NCBI GenBank assembly: GCA_947652605.1
Contig: OX393576.1
Location: 18,564,575-18,628,574 of the forward strand
Direction: 5' to 3'
Origin: Elmis aenea
Lineage: Eukaryota > Arthropoda > Insecta > Coleoptera > Elmidae
Length of the DNA: 64,000 nucleotides
The notes below the pieces were generated by a model, which saw nothing but the letters and a program-made list of their open reading frames with translations, was not told the origin of the DNA and searched no databases. Both the position numbers and the translations under genes were made by a program. Shown here one piece after another: positions 11,519-24,300 of this stretch; positions within the stretch are counted from its first letter, which is position 1, and every line of letters starts with the position of its first letter.

Positions 11519-13232
11519 ATTGTCTAATAACCTGAGTAACTTCATTTAAATACACTACGCAATTTTTAAGAAAGTTCTTCATTAACTATTACTTGCACAA
11601 GTTTTCTTATTTACCAGCTGATTTTAATCATGCTGCTGTCAAAGTCTGCTATGAAGTTAGTTAATACTAAAACTTTGGATGAATCAAACCGAAAGTAGCG
11701 GCATACCTTACAAGTAGGTTCCAAAACTAAGAGCTACCAGTGGCGGCTCGTAGAATTTGTGATGGAGGGGCTGTAAACGTGACCAGAATTTTAACCATGA
11801 ACGGGATTTAAAAACTCACATTACCAGTAAAAAATAATGTAAAAATATTATTTATTTATAAAACTACTAATTAGGAGTACATTTTTACATTATCTATTTA
11901 TATTGAAATTTTATTCTTCGCTCTTTTTGGTTAACATTAACAATACATGACGTTCAAAATTTAGCTAAATGAACAGAACAAAATAAATACTGTGTATTTT
12001 TTTAAAAGTTACGTTTCTTAGAAATACGCCATTCAGAAGCTATATAAGAATATTGTTAATTAAATTTTTACTATATTTTACACTGACATATTGTTAAAGC
12101 GCTAAATATTTTGTTAAAGATCTGCATCGGTATACATTTTTAAAACAGCGTTAATAATTGAATTTAAGTACAAAAAACCTTATACATTTTTGAAAAAAAA
12201 AAATTGAACTAAAAACAAAAAGTGCAAAGTATGTAGGGTGTTGTATTTAAAGTAAAGAAGTTATATCACAGTATGGTTGGTTACATATTGGTGCGCGGAA
12301 ACAAAACTCTCGTTTTAGCGTTTAGCTGAAATTAGTTTGAGAGTATGTAACTCTTGATCTTGAACTAATGTTGTTGTTAAATTTTCTTTCTATTCTAAAT
12401 AGTAATAAAGATATGAAGGAAATTGGCTTGTAAGTTCGCAGCTATTAGTTTGCTTGGGCTGAAATCATTGCAACCCCAATAGCAAGTAGAGGGTTACCAA
12501 ATGGTACGATATAAAAAAGAGTACACTTGACACCTCTCCTTCCTACAAAAAAAAAAACATGTACCGTATACGTGAACAAAATTTTACGAACATAACACTT
12601 TTAAAGAAACTAATATTTATTCATCCTCACACCCTCTCTCGTGCCAAAATAACATAAAATTTAATACACATTTTTCGGTGCCAGTACTTAGGTTAGACCG
12701 CCTGCAACTTTTTCAAAAAAGGAATATCTCATACAATTTATACAATTTAGCTGCAACGCTACAAATTTATTCATACAATTCTTTAGGGTGCCGTCGAAAA
12801 TCTCTCGCGTGCCACCTATTTGCCATCCCTGCTCTATACTCTATTCTGCCTGTTAAAATTTATTTGCGCAATCAAAAACAGTATAAAAGAGGACAATAGA
12901 AAAAAGTAAAGAGTACAAAAGTGGCATACCTCAAAAAGAGTACATGTACTCTAAAAAGAGTACGTCTGGTAACCCTAACTGCAAGTATATCACGCATCGC
13001 CCCACTCCATATCTACTTGCCGTTTCTTATATGTTACGATAGCGGTCTGGGGTTGCAGAAAATCCAACCCCCGTAATGATTTTATAAAACACTGCCGTTG
13101 TTACAAAATGTAAATATTGAGCGTAACTGCACTAAAACGATAAATAACGGTTTTGAGTAAAAATTAAAAGAACATGTATAATTTTATTTAAATCTGGAAG
13201 GGCTGCAGCCCCTACAGTGTAGGGCCTACACC
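11519..13232. other. Intergenic region between WDR45 and the cadherin gene, with decayed repeats
   Basis: This holds the WDR45 upstream region, where no core promoter motif is assigned, then decayed repeat sequence. A transposon-like end CAGTGGCGGCTCG lies at 11747. Its partner end is not clear, though GGGCTGCAGCCCC near 13200 may belong to it. ORFs here, such as 12678-12899, look like chance. Confidence 0.5.
12489..12976. mobile_element. Probable short inverted-repeat element
   Basis: Ends AGGGTTACCA and TGGTAACCCT face each other about 490 bp apart, with GAGTAC motifs just inside both ends. A possible 8-bp duplication, GCAAGTAG and GCAAGTAT, is offset by a few bases on the right. Boundaries are therefore approximate and the class is not certain. 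Confidence 0.5.
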
Positions 13233-13572
13233 CAGTGGTGAGCTATGAAATTTTTAACAAAGGGCTCGCTCATAGTTAAATAAAAACAAAAAATAATGTT
13301 AATTATATGTTGGAAAAAAATGGCATTTTAAATTCAAACATGAATAATCGAGTGATTGTACATAATTCAAAAAATTCTATTGTGCGACGGGTTATTCTAA
13401 ATTTAATCGTCATTGATAGGCATGACTTCGTCGCTTTACAAATGTATGTAATGACAATGATTTTAAGATATATTTTTTCTTGAGAAAATGGTTAACAAGA
13501 AGAACAAGGGGCTCGCAAATTAAGGAATAATTTAACAAAGGGCTCGCGCGAGCCCCCTACAGCTCACCACTG
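13233..13572. mobile_element. hAT MITE, 340 bp
   Basis: Terminal inverted repeats CAGTGGTGAGCT and AGCTCACCACTG are flanked by a perfect 8-bp duplication, CCTACACC. A further internal repeat, ACAAAGGGCTCGC, occurs near both ends. It has no ORF. Confidence 0.9.
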
Positions 13573-13580
13573 CCTACACC

Positions 13581-14156
13581 CTACACCTACATGCTGTAGT
13601 GGTCAATATATAGCGTGTCCTAAATTTGAGACTACATCTGGCTAACCTTAAACGCTGCATAAACTTATAATCATCATAACTTTTTTGTTGAGAATGTACT
13701 ATAAACAAGTAAAAAAATATGATCTTATTATGATAAAGATAGGGACATAAGGAAATAAAATGAGAAAAATTTAATACAATAGTATTTTAATAAAAAATAC
13801 TAAAACACATTGAAGTGATTTGTTCATATATTTATTTTATCTATCTTGGTAATTCGTAATTGTCTATGTTTATATATTTCATAAAAACAATTAAAGTCTC
13901 CTACAAACCCCTGCCAAAAATAATTTCGTTCATAAATAAATAAAAAGAAAATGTTCCTAATAACAAAGTAACTTGAATGCTGTAAAAATTAAGAAATATG
14001 TTAAAATAATTTAAAAAGTAACAAAGATAAATGATTTTTAATTAAACAAATGTACATATATAAGACTTGGTTTATACTTTCCTAGACATTAATTTTAGAT
14101 ATTAACATTAACTATTTACAGTAAACAGGCATAATTTGATTAAATTAAGAGTCTAT
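13581..14156 (-). other. Cadherin 3' UTR and flank
   Basis: AT-rich sequence following the cadherin stop codon at 14157 on the minus strand. Several TTTATT strings (complement AATAAA), for instance near 13830, could serve as poly(A) signals, but none can be singled out. Confidence 0.4.
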
Positions 14157-15369
14157 TTAATATTTTTCTTTAACTTCTCCAAAATCTGTATCATCAGTTA
14201 GATCTTGAAACATATTCTAAAACAATTATTTAAAAATCATATGAAAACGTATTTGAAAGGAATAAATAAGCTTACATTTTGTTGACCATGGCCATAGTCA
14301 AATGCTGGATTATCTTCAATACCAATAAGATCTGAATCTCCACTTCCAATACTAAAATATGAATTGATGTAAAATAAAATATTTAAAAATACGCGTATGT
14401 GCTTATTTAAATTCTTTATGAACCAAACTCATAAATAGTTATTTTTAAATTACTTTAATAATTTTTGAACCAAAACAAAAAAAAAATAATTAAAATTACA
14501 GTATTTACATATTTTTAATAGTTATAATTTACCTAGTAGTATCTAATTCTGGCATTTTTTTCTCTTCATTATAGACGGGATTTGATCCTTCAACTGCATG
14601 CTTATTTGTACCAGGAGCGGAAACACCAATTCGATTTAAACCAGATTCTTGTGAACCAAAGTTCACCGTTGAAAGCTTGTTAAGCCTTTGTTGTAGTCTA
14701 AAAAAGTGCAACATATATGATGATGTATAGAAGGCAACCTTTTAATGTGACAATTACTTGGATGAAATTCAGTACTTACGATCTCGTTTTTATAATATAT
14801 CCCATCAAAAATATTAAACATAATGCCCCTAACACAACAGATACTCCAATGAGCCAAGATTTAAGAAGTTCCTCATCATTTTCCGTTGTAGATGATGATT
14901 CACTAAAGCTTAGGAGCAAGATACCATCTTGCAACAAAGCATTTCTAAGTCTCATATAAAATTGTACGTCATTTTCCAACCTAAATGAGAATTATTACTC
15001 CTATTAGTTTATCAACACAAAGTTAATTTTTATTTTAAATTACCCTTGTATTTCACCATTAGATACAGGTACGTTGGTTTCTGGATCAATGAAATGCATA
15101 GTCGCCTCACTTTTGTTTCCTTGTCCATTGCTGTCAACATATGCATTTATTTTCTCTATATTGCAAATATATTTAAACTCTTGCTCTAAAATTTCTTTAA
15201 CCTGGAAGTTTTAATACTACATAAAATTACACTTCACGTTGTTTCAAACTTACACGTTGTTGTTTAGCTTTAAGTGTGTCAACATCATTTTCAAATCTAA
15301 ATTTGACTCTGTTTTTATCATTTACAATAAAAATCTTTATTGTTGTTTCACTTTCATGTGGCGGTGAGG
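14157..15369 (-). CDS. Cadherin exons: membrane-proximal domain, transmembrane helix, cytoplasmic tail and stop
   Basis: Six exons. 15254-15369 (starts SPPHESETT) and 15044-15201 (KEILEQEFKYICNIEKINAY) form the membrane-proximal domain. Exon 14780-14980 holds the transmembrane helix WLIGVSVVLGALCLIFLMGY, preceded by acidic TENDEELLKS and followed by the stop-transfer IIKTRS. 14533-14697 holds the tail motif NFGSQESGLNRIGVSAPGTN and VEGSNPVYNEE. 14276-14351 encodes SGDSDLIGIEDNPAFDYG. 14157-14216 encodes NMFQDLTDDTDFGEVKEKY and the stop. The tail is short and acidic and lacks classical catenin-binding sequence, as expected for this non-classical cadherin type. Confidence 0.93.
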
Positions 15370-18300
15370 CTGAAATTAAATCAAGATTTATTTATGTTTC
15401 CAATTATACAGTTAAAAATCATTCTATTTTTAATATTATTACAATTGCATTTAGGTTTTTACCTGTTGATTTGCGAAAATGTATTCCTAGTTTACAATTT
15501 TGTTTATGCTTTAAAGCAGGGGTTGGCGAACTTTTTGGACAACATTAGCGTTATAAAGGATAGCACGAATGAAAAAACGATTTTTATAACAACTGCAATT
15601 CTTTTAAATTTCTAACGAAATGCAGTCATTTGTTAAATAATATCGAAATTGTTCATGTCCAGAGCCGTAGCAATGTTTTTGGCGCCCTTGGCAAATACCT
15701 AAAATGGCGCCATTTTTTTAACGTATTTTATTTTAAGAAATATTGTTATAAGATTTATAAGTAACAATTTATCATAAAGAAACAAAAAATAACTTCAAAA
15801 TCAAATATTTAATATGTATAGGATGGGCCTGACTTTATGTACCTACATCGACGTAGTTCGGATATCGATGGAGCCACAATTTTTTAAGTAAATATTCATA
15901 AGAATGCTGACTATGACTATTGCACATAGGCGCATAACTTAAGTATGTACTATGTGCAATGTATATGTAACATACGTAACTGATTGATCTATAAATGCTC
16001 TGCTCATCTGCTGCCAAATTACATAAGAAAATTGACTATAAACGGAAAAACGGGGATTTCCAGTGTCAGCTCTTGAATTCATCAATCAGGTTAACGCGCA
16101 GGGCCATTTTTACTATTGGTTTAAAAGCAGGGCAAGAAACCGGCAAAAAACAGTTATTTTTTGTCCGTAAAAGTGATTTTTAACAGAAACCGTTATTTTT
16201 AATGGCAGAAAAACGGCAACCTTTAAATAAAATAATTAAAACCCGTTTTTTTTAACATCTTTCTTCAATAAAAATTACTTTAAAAAATACAAAATCTGTA
16301 TTAAATGCGATTAGTTTACCAGAAGTCATTACTAAACGATTCTTTGTAAATACAGGTAGGTATATTATAAAATTATAATACCCGTTTTTTTTTGTTGGAA
16401 AAATACGGTTTTTTAACTGGTATTTAAACCCGTTTATAACCAAAAACCGTTATAAAAACAAAGTTCTCGATTTCGGTTAACCATTAACCAATTTTATTTT
16501 CGGTTTCGAGCCCTGTTTAAAAGGGGAATCACCGTGCACTGACGGGAAATCACATATACATATTGGGGCGGCAAGATTTTTTGCAAAGGGCGCTTGATGT
16601 TTTTGTTTTTTAAGGCTAGGGTGCAAAAATGTTTGCGCTTGGCGCCCCTCGCGTCTCGCGCCCTTGGCACCTGCCCCGTTGCCAATGCATTGCTACGGTG
16701 CTGTTCATGTCCCTCCATATTTAATTATTTGAGGGGGAGAATAACTAGGGTTGCCACCTCAGATCTAGGTCTCACCCGGAGACGATAACAAAAAAAAACA
16801 TACATATGTTTAACTTTTTTATTTGTATAAATTATTAATAAAAGATTACAATCCGCAAATTCCTACCAGACAAGAGCCACACGCAAGCACGTCCAACGCA
16901 AAGAGTGGGATTCTGTACACGAGATACGCGCCACAGACGTCTTTAGTCCTTTACACGCTTTGCATGCAAGTTCTGAATTTCTAATACACAATATTATTTA
17001 TTTTTATAATTACTACACTACCCGGAGCCCAGATACAACTCGTTGAAACCCGGAGTCTCAGGGCCAAACCCGGAGAGGTGGCGAATAACGATAAGGTATT
17101 GTAAGATATTTAGTTGTAAGTTTATAACTTATAATCAATAAACAATTAGTAAATCTTCAATATAAACGGTAAAATGTCTCAGGTATGCTCCATGTGTACA
17201 CAGGCTCTGAACAAAAAATCACCTGGCCTTGTCGGTTATTAAGTGTAATCTGTTCTTACACGCGAAATGTGTTGGTCGAACGACCTGTGCATTACATGTG
17301 AAGGAGTTTATTGGGGATGTAAACAATGCTATTTTAATCGTAATTATTTTATTTCATTAATTATTGATCACGATGAAGATGATCAAAATTATAACATTCA
17401 ATATATGTTGCGAGCCATTAAACCAGGATTAGCAGCCCTTAACACCAAATTTAATAATCTATTGACTTTCAATGACTTCATTTTCAATCAAATTAAAGAT
17501 TTAGAAGGTCAGTTAAAGGAAATTAATAATAAATGCAAGCTAATAAAATTGAGTAAGAGAATATAGTGTCAAAGAAAGAATCTAACGATCTATGATCTAG
17601 ATTCTAGATAATCGAGTAGTCTAGACTAGACGCACTTGAACAAAGAAGTCTCCTAAATAATATTAAAATTAAGGAACTTCCCAAAAAAAATAAAAAATAC
17701 ACAGCTGTATGCGAAATTGGAAAAGCGATTTATTTTGCAATTAACGAAATCGATATGGAAATAGCACATCAGTCTCCCCCCGAGTACTTATTCCTGGTAA
17801 ACCAGATAGCATTGTTGTCCGATATCTAGGCGTTTTCGAGAAAATGTTTTGGCGAATACAAAAAAAACACAAGCGTTCTGGTATATCAATGAAGAACTCA
17901 CCACACATTATCTACAGGGTGTTGACTGAGACAATCGTACATAGGACTTTACCATGCAAAATTAAGTATTGCAAATATTGGCTTTCCTGATTATTTTACG
18001 ACAAAAGTGTAAATATAAAAGTTTAGAATCAAAAACTACGTAAAATTCTACACTTGCATTTTCAATTTGGTTAGCATTTCTCTTCGATTGAACGTATCGT
18101 ACTGTATGAAAAATTATTCTTTACAACATTAAATAACTGTCAAACAAGTTTAAAGGGCGACCTCACAAAATTTGGAAAGCGCGTGCAGCGTAAAATGTCA
18201 CATGCGAGAACTTTTTAAAATTTATTAAATAAGTTTCAACTCTGTTGTGTGTATTTATCTCCTGCGGATGTTGCTTCTTTCACGGAGTTTTTCGAAAATC

Positions 18301-21300
18301 TTGAGATGATAATCATCCAACTGAGAAGTTTATAATTGTTGAAGATTTTGGTTTATCAAATAGTGACTGATCAGATTCTATTGAAGGTGAATTAAAACCC
18401 ACTATTGTTAACAATGATAACATTTAAAGACATCGATGTTTATTACCCATCACTCTATTCATTTAAAAATCGTTTTAAACCAATTCTATAATCATAATCC
18501 ACTCATTTAGCTAACCATCCTTTTTAATTAATTTATATGTTTTGCGTATTTTTTTTAGTATTTAAAAACGAGAACTATGTTCAGGTTCATCCTGTTTTGT
18601 TCTGTATTTGTTGATAAATTAATAAATAACAGTTTTGCTACGTATAAAAAATAATTTCTTTTGAGAGTGATAGTGGCGTTGGTAATTCAAGTATTTTATT
18701 TAATTATGCAGATAAATTTTGTCATAAAATGGCTTTTTTCTTCTCATGTATATGAAAGTTGTCATTTTCTCACTGCCTACCCTACATGAAAGTTTTACTT
18801 TCGTCCCTAGTGGCGAAAATTAACTTTCCCCACTAGTGACGAAAATAATGACACTGTCATGTCAATCAAATTGTAAAATTTACCATGTTTTTTAACTTAA
18901 ACTCATAATAAACTAAAATTGCGTTACTATTCTTATCAAATAATTTAATTTTAATGTAGCATTTTATATAAAAGCCTAAGAATGGTACAAAAATTAATTA
19001 ATATTAAATATATTTCGTTTGCAGGTTATAATTTTATTTATGTCAATGTCAGTATGAAGGTGTCGCTATGGAAATGAAATGATTAATTAATTCTTGTCAT
19101 TTAGTTCGTTTACATTAACTTTCGTTCTATAATTTATAATTTTAAATTCGTAGAAAAAATAGCATTTACGAGATGAAATCAGTTTATACTATTTTCCGAT
19201 CACTATGCAATGCTGTAAGTTCAAAATATACGGGACCATTTTTTTTTAAAACATTTTTTTGGGCACTGGCGGGCCGGATAAAATTCCTTGGCGGACCGGA
19301 ATTGGCCCGCGGGCCGTAGTTTGCCGACTCCTGCTCTAAAGTAAACGAATAAATTGTATAGCTACCGCATATTGTATTCGTAGGAGCCACGGTCACATTT
19401 GTGTTAAAAATCACCAAACATAAAAGTTTGCATAATATATTCGTTCAGCTTACTGGATGATAATTATTTAAAGTTTTTCTTACAAAGTAGTATTAGAAAG
19501 GCAGTGATGCCTTGCGGATTGAGAATACGTTCTAATTACAATAGTCAAATCTAATTTTTTTGTTTCATATTTTTGAACGACTGAAATTGTTATGAAAAAA
19601 TTATATTTGAATTACCCACCTAAATCTGTAGCCTTTGATTTAAAAGTAAAAAAACCATTCATGATATTTTTAACAGGAAAATTGAGCATAATATTTCCTG
19701 TGTCACTCTCTACAGAAAACGGATCCTTCACTTGTGATATGCCATCTCCCTCAGTTTGTAACGATCCATCAACAAAAGAAAACGTAATTCGATCATCTTT
19801 ATCTACGTCAGTTGCCTAAATTTTTTGTAAATAAGTAAGTATAACAACTTGATAATAATGGTTATTATTATTAATACCTTGAGAGTCGTGATCCTTTGGC
19901 CTATTGGGTCCGTGCTTGTTATTCCAGCTGAATAAACGTCAGTTTCAAAGATTGGGGCGTTGTCGTTTATATCGAGTACCTGTTATTAGTTATTGGCTAA
20001 ATTAATTTAAATTATTTATATCTTTCTAGTTCTTTTAGACCAGAGGTCGCCAAAGTGGTCTATATAGACCCCCAGGGGTCTATTTAACAAAAGTAGGGGT
20101 CGATCTGAGCCAGGGGGTCGATTGGGGGTCGAAGGAAAAACAATTCTTAATACGCAAATCAAACATACCTAACTGCGTATGTAAAATTTGTGAATGTTTT
20201 TATAATTGACTTAATATCAGTTTATTGCTACGTAAGGATTAACAGTATTTTTCAAATCTGCGACAATTAGAGATAAAAGAAGAAGACTTGAAAATATATA
20301 CAAGTCATCTTCAAAAATTAAGCGACGATTTTAAACTGCGCTTTGTTGATTTGGAAAACATTGACATCCCTGAATGGATTATTGCGCCATTTTCCGCTCA
20401 AATTGAAAATGTGGACATCAACCTGCAAGATGAGCTTGCTGAATTATTATCGGATCTTGAAGCAAAGACGCTTCTTAAAAATTTAACAATAAGCAAATTT
20501 TGGACAAATATAAATATAATGCAAAAATATGTAAAACTTTACGAAATAGCTCAGTCATTTATACTGGCGTTTCCAAGTTCCTATATGGTGGAAGCCGGTT
20601 TCAGTCACGTAAATTCAATCTTAACTAAGTACAGAAATAAATTAAATGTGGAGTTTCGAGGGGATTTAAGATTAAAATTGACCAATTTCGAACCCAATAT
20701 AGCGAACCTTGCAAAGAAACACCAGGCACACCCATCTCATTGATTAAAAAGCAATACTGTAGTTACTTTACTTATTATTTTTACTTATTTATAATTACTT
20801 ATTATTTAATAAATATTAAGGTATTTAAATTTGATAATTAAGATATTTTTCATAAAATTATTGTTACACATAGTAAAATTACTTCAATAAATGTTTAAAA
20901 TCATAAAATAAATGTACAAACACAGTACCTACCTAATAGATAGTTTTATTTTAATTAACTGAAAATTACTTTTATGGGGGGTCGATGGAGATTTCGAAAA
21001 ATTATATAGGGGTCGATGATCAAAAAAGTTTGACGACCCCTGTTTTAGACACTCCACCATTGTAGTTTGATATTGCAGAGGGAATAAAGTTATTATTTGT
21101 TAAATTATGAATGTTAATTTCCTCTGATATGCAAACATTTTGATTCTAGAAAGTTTATGATCACATACAATCGCGCCATAGCAAACCCTGAATAAATTTT
21201 ATAGTTAACAATACATCATGGATCAAAGCGATGTAGATGAACTACTGGCGACGATGCTGTGTCTATACAAGGACATATAAGAAAAGAAACAAAAATATAC

Positions 21301-24300
21301 GAGGTTAAGTGAGTGTAGATGTAGACATTATAGAGTCTATAGAACTCAAAAGCCTAAGATGGTATGGGCACATACAAAAAATGAATAGAGACAGATGGCC
21401 CAAAAAAATATATGGAAGCGGGTGTAGTCGTATTCAAGAAGAAGGCTGACCAAGTGTAAATTGTGATCATGACGTAAAGAAAGCAAGAGGTTTAAGTGAA
21501 GATGTTTGGAAAGACAGGCAAAAATGGAACCTAAAAGGCGAGAGTCAGCGACAGCCGTAATTTAACTCGCATATAGATATACAGGATGGTCCACATAAAA
21601 GGGCCACAATTGGGATCTCGTAAACTGTAAGAGCTACGAAAAAGTTGAAGTTCAGTGATGCTTTATTGTTTTAAAAAAGTTCCATGGCACGCTAGATAAT
21701 AAACAAAAATCAAAATGGCATTTTTTTTAAAAGTCTTTAATAACTCGGTTATACTTAATGGTACAAAAATATTTTTGGGGAAAAAGTTGTAGATATTTTT
21801 ACGCATTCTTTAACTTATTTAGGGTCTCTATAATGCGCCCATGAAGTTTAAAACCAATTGCTTTGGCGTAAGACAATAATTTTTAGTGTTTTACCTAAAG
21901 TTTTTACAATTCTTTAATGTTTGATAAAATTTTATCTATCGCTATTTAAACGACATAATAAAAAAAAGTGCGATCAGTAGAAGTGACGGACTAAACAAAC
22001 CATTAAAACATACCGTAATGTTAATAGTGAGAACTGCTTTCTCTAATGGATGTGCATTACCATCAGGATTTTTACTTGTCATTATTGTCAAGACATAAGA
22101 CTCGTTTGTTTCTCTATCCAATCCATTTACAATAGTGAGATTTGCAGATTGAGGGTCGGTTATATTAAAACAATTTAATGGGTCTTCTTTAATGAAATAA
22201 TAAATATCAATTCCTTCCCATATTTCTCCTGCTTCATCGAATGTTGCCAACGGAAATTCATACATTGTTTCCTTGCCTTTGTCGCCTTCAAAAATTTCGA
22301 TACTCTCAGCATTATTTAAAAAGAACGGTTCCGTAGTTTCGTCATAAAAACGTATATCTATAGTTTTAGTTGTCCTATTTGATGCTTCTCCCATACAATT
22401 ACAATCTGCTATAATGTTAAGCTGAAATTATATAGAATGCTTTTGATTAGTGATTTATTTTCTTAAACTGATTTTAGTATTAAATACGTTTGATTACCTT
22501 ATAGGGCTTATCGTAATCAGTTGGGAGTGAATTAAGTATTAACATTGCTGTACTTGTTCCAACTTGTTTATCTAATTTAAACAAGTCACCAGGATTGGAA
22601 TCTTAAACAAAACATGGAAAATTAGGAAATTTAAACATCGCAGTATGAGTATACTAGTATACAGGGTGGTCCAAATTTGATGGGATTGCATGGGTATCTC
22701 GCTTAACATCCAAGATAGAGAAACGATTAAATTACCAAAAATGTGCAGTTTTTTTAGACAAACTCAGAACCGTTTTCAAAAATATTCTATAATTTCCAGT
22801 TTTCGAGTTATTGAATAAAAAGTGTTTTTTTGTCATACTAATAATGTGTCATATCTCGGTTATTGTATTTATGGAGAATATTTTTAGATATTTTTATGTT
22901 TAATTTGATTAAACTAAAAAAAAAATTTTGCGTTTGCCGTTAAAAAGTTATGACACAAACTTACCTTTTTTTAAATAGGAGCAATAGTTGGCTATGACCT
23001 ATTTAATTGCCTTATTTTTTTCTCATTCCAAATATATAAGGGTTAATGTATTTATTTTCAATATTACCCAAGTTACGAAGGTTTTTTAGGTTTTTTTAAA
23101 AAAGAAAATCATAGTAGGCTGTAGGGATTGTAAATTTACCGACTTTTTGAATTACCGGTAATTCGGTAAAACTGTCAATCAAAACCGGTTTACGGGTAAT
23201 TTACCGGTAAATCATATTATTATATATATTTATATTATACTGTTTCTTTTTAGATTTTTTGCGGTTACTAACATTTTTAATGTAGTTTTCGGAGTTTATC
23301 CGCGTCTCCTCTATAGTGAGAGCTTGCCGAAACGTCGAGCCAATTTAAATATTACCCGGATAAACTCCGAAAACCATATTAAAAATAAATATATTTATAT
23401 ACATTGAAGCCTAAACTATCCCAATTAGTTTCATACAATATATTAGTTAACAGCCATTAACGAATCTAATATATTTTTATGTATTATTAATATAACACTA
23501 TATAAAATGACAATATATAATATATAAAATAAAACTATTACAAAAAATATAATCCAGCATTACAAAAAACACATGAAAATAAAACTATCTGAACATAAAA
23601 TATAAAATAATTTAACATAATATACCTATGTTGTCAAACTATTAACAATATTTTTTATTTTAAACTTTTCTTTAAAATTAACCACGTAGAAAATATAATT
23701 TATCTTAACTATCGTCTCCTAATTGCGACCTAATTTTTGTACAAAATAATCCAGCCGCGGAAAAAGCTTTTTCGGATTCTACTACACTTGTTGGTCGAGT
23801 AGTGAGTAAACAATCAAACAATCATATGCCATTTGTATGCTTTCCCCTTATTTTTTCTCTTTTGAAACTACGTCAATTTTTTTTCTATTATTTGATTTAG
23901 ATTTTTATCATGATTAGAAAGATATTGTAAAATTACCGGAATTACCGGTAAAAAACTGGCAAATTACCGGTAAAATTTGAAGAGCATTTTTTGCGATCCC
24001 TAGTAGGCTGTGAAAACAAAAAAAAAACAAGGTGTAAAACCTTATGAAACTCATGGTACAGGTTACCAAGGTTTTTAAGTCTGTTGTTGAGATAAACATC
24101 AAAAATTTTTGGACATACGGAAAACAGCAATATTCTACATTACTGCTAATTCCGACTGTATTGTTGTTTTCTTATTTTCATATATTTATAAAACAACAAA
24201 TTACTAAACCTTGGTAACTTGTACCACATGAGTTTTATAAGGTTTTACACCTTGTTTTTTTTTGTTTTTACAGCCTACTATGATTTTCTTAAAAAAAAAA

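Larger units (their letters stand above)
15517..19333. mobile_element. hAT element (3.8 kb with nested insertions), cadherin intron
   Basis: The left end CAGGGGTTGGCGAAC and right end GTTTGCCGACTCCTG are imperfect inverted repeats flanked by 8-bp duplications, CTTTAAAG and CTCTAAAG. Near the right end the G/C-rich block GGCGGGCCGGATAAAATTCC resembles the right side of the hAT copy at 26255-27374. It has been inflated by a MULE-like element, a small MITE and a LINE ORF1 fragment. The ORF at 19184-19417 overlapping its right end is not coding. The part from 17950 to 19250 holds no recognisable gene. Confidence 0.75.

Noticed and set aside
19184..19417. Minus-strand ORF next to cadherin exons, considered as a cadherin exon
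   Set aside because: Exon 19620-19815 splices in phase directly to 15254-15369, giving a continuous ATDLASPPHE. The ORF overlaps the right end of a hAT element.
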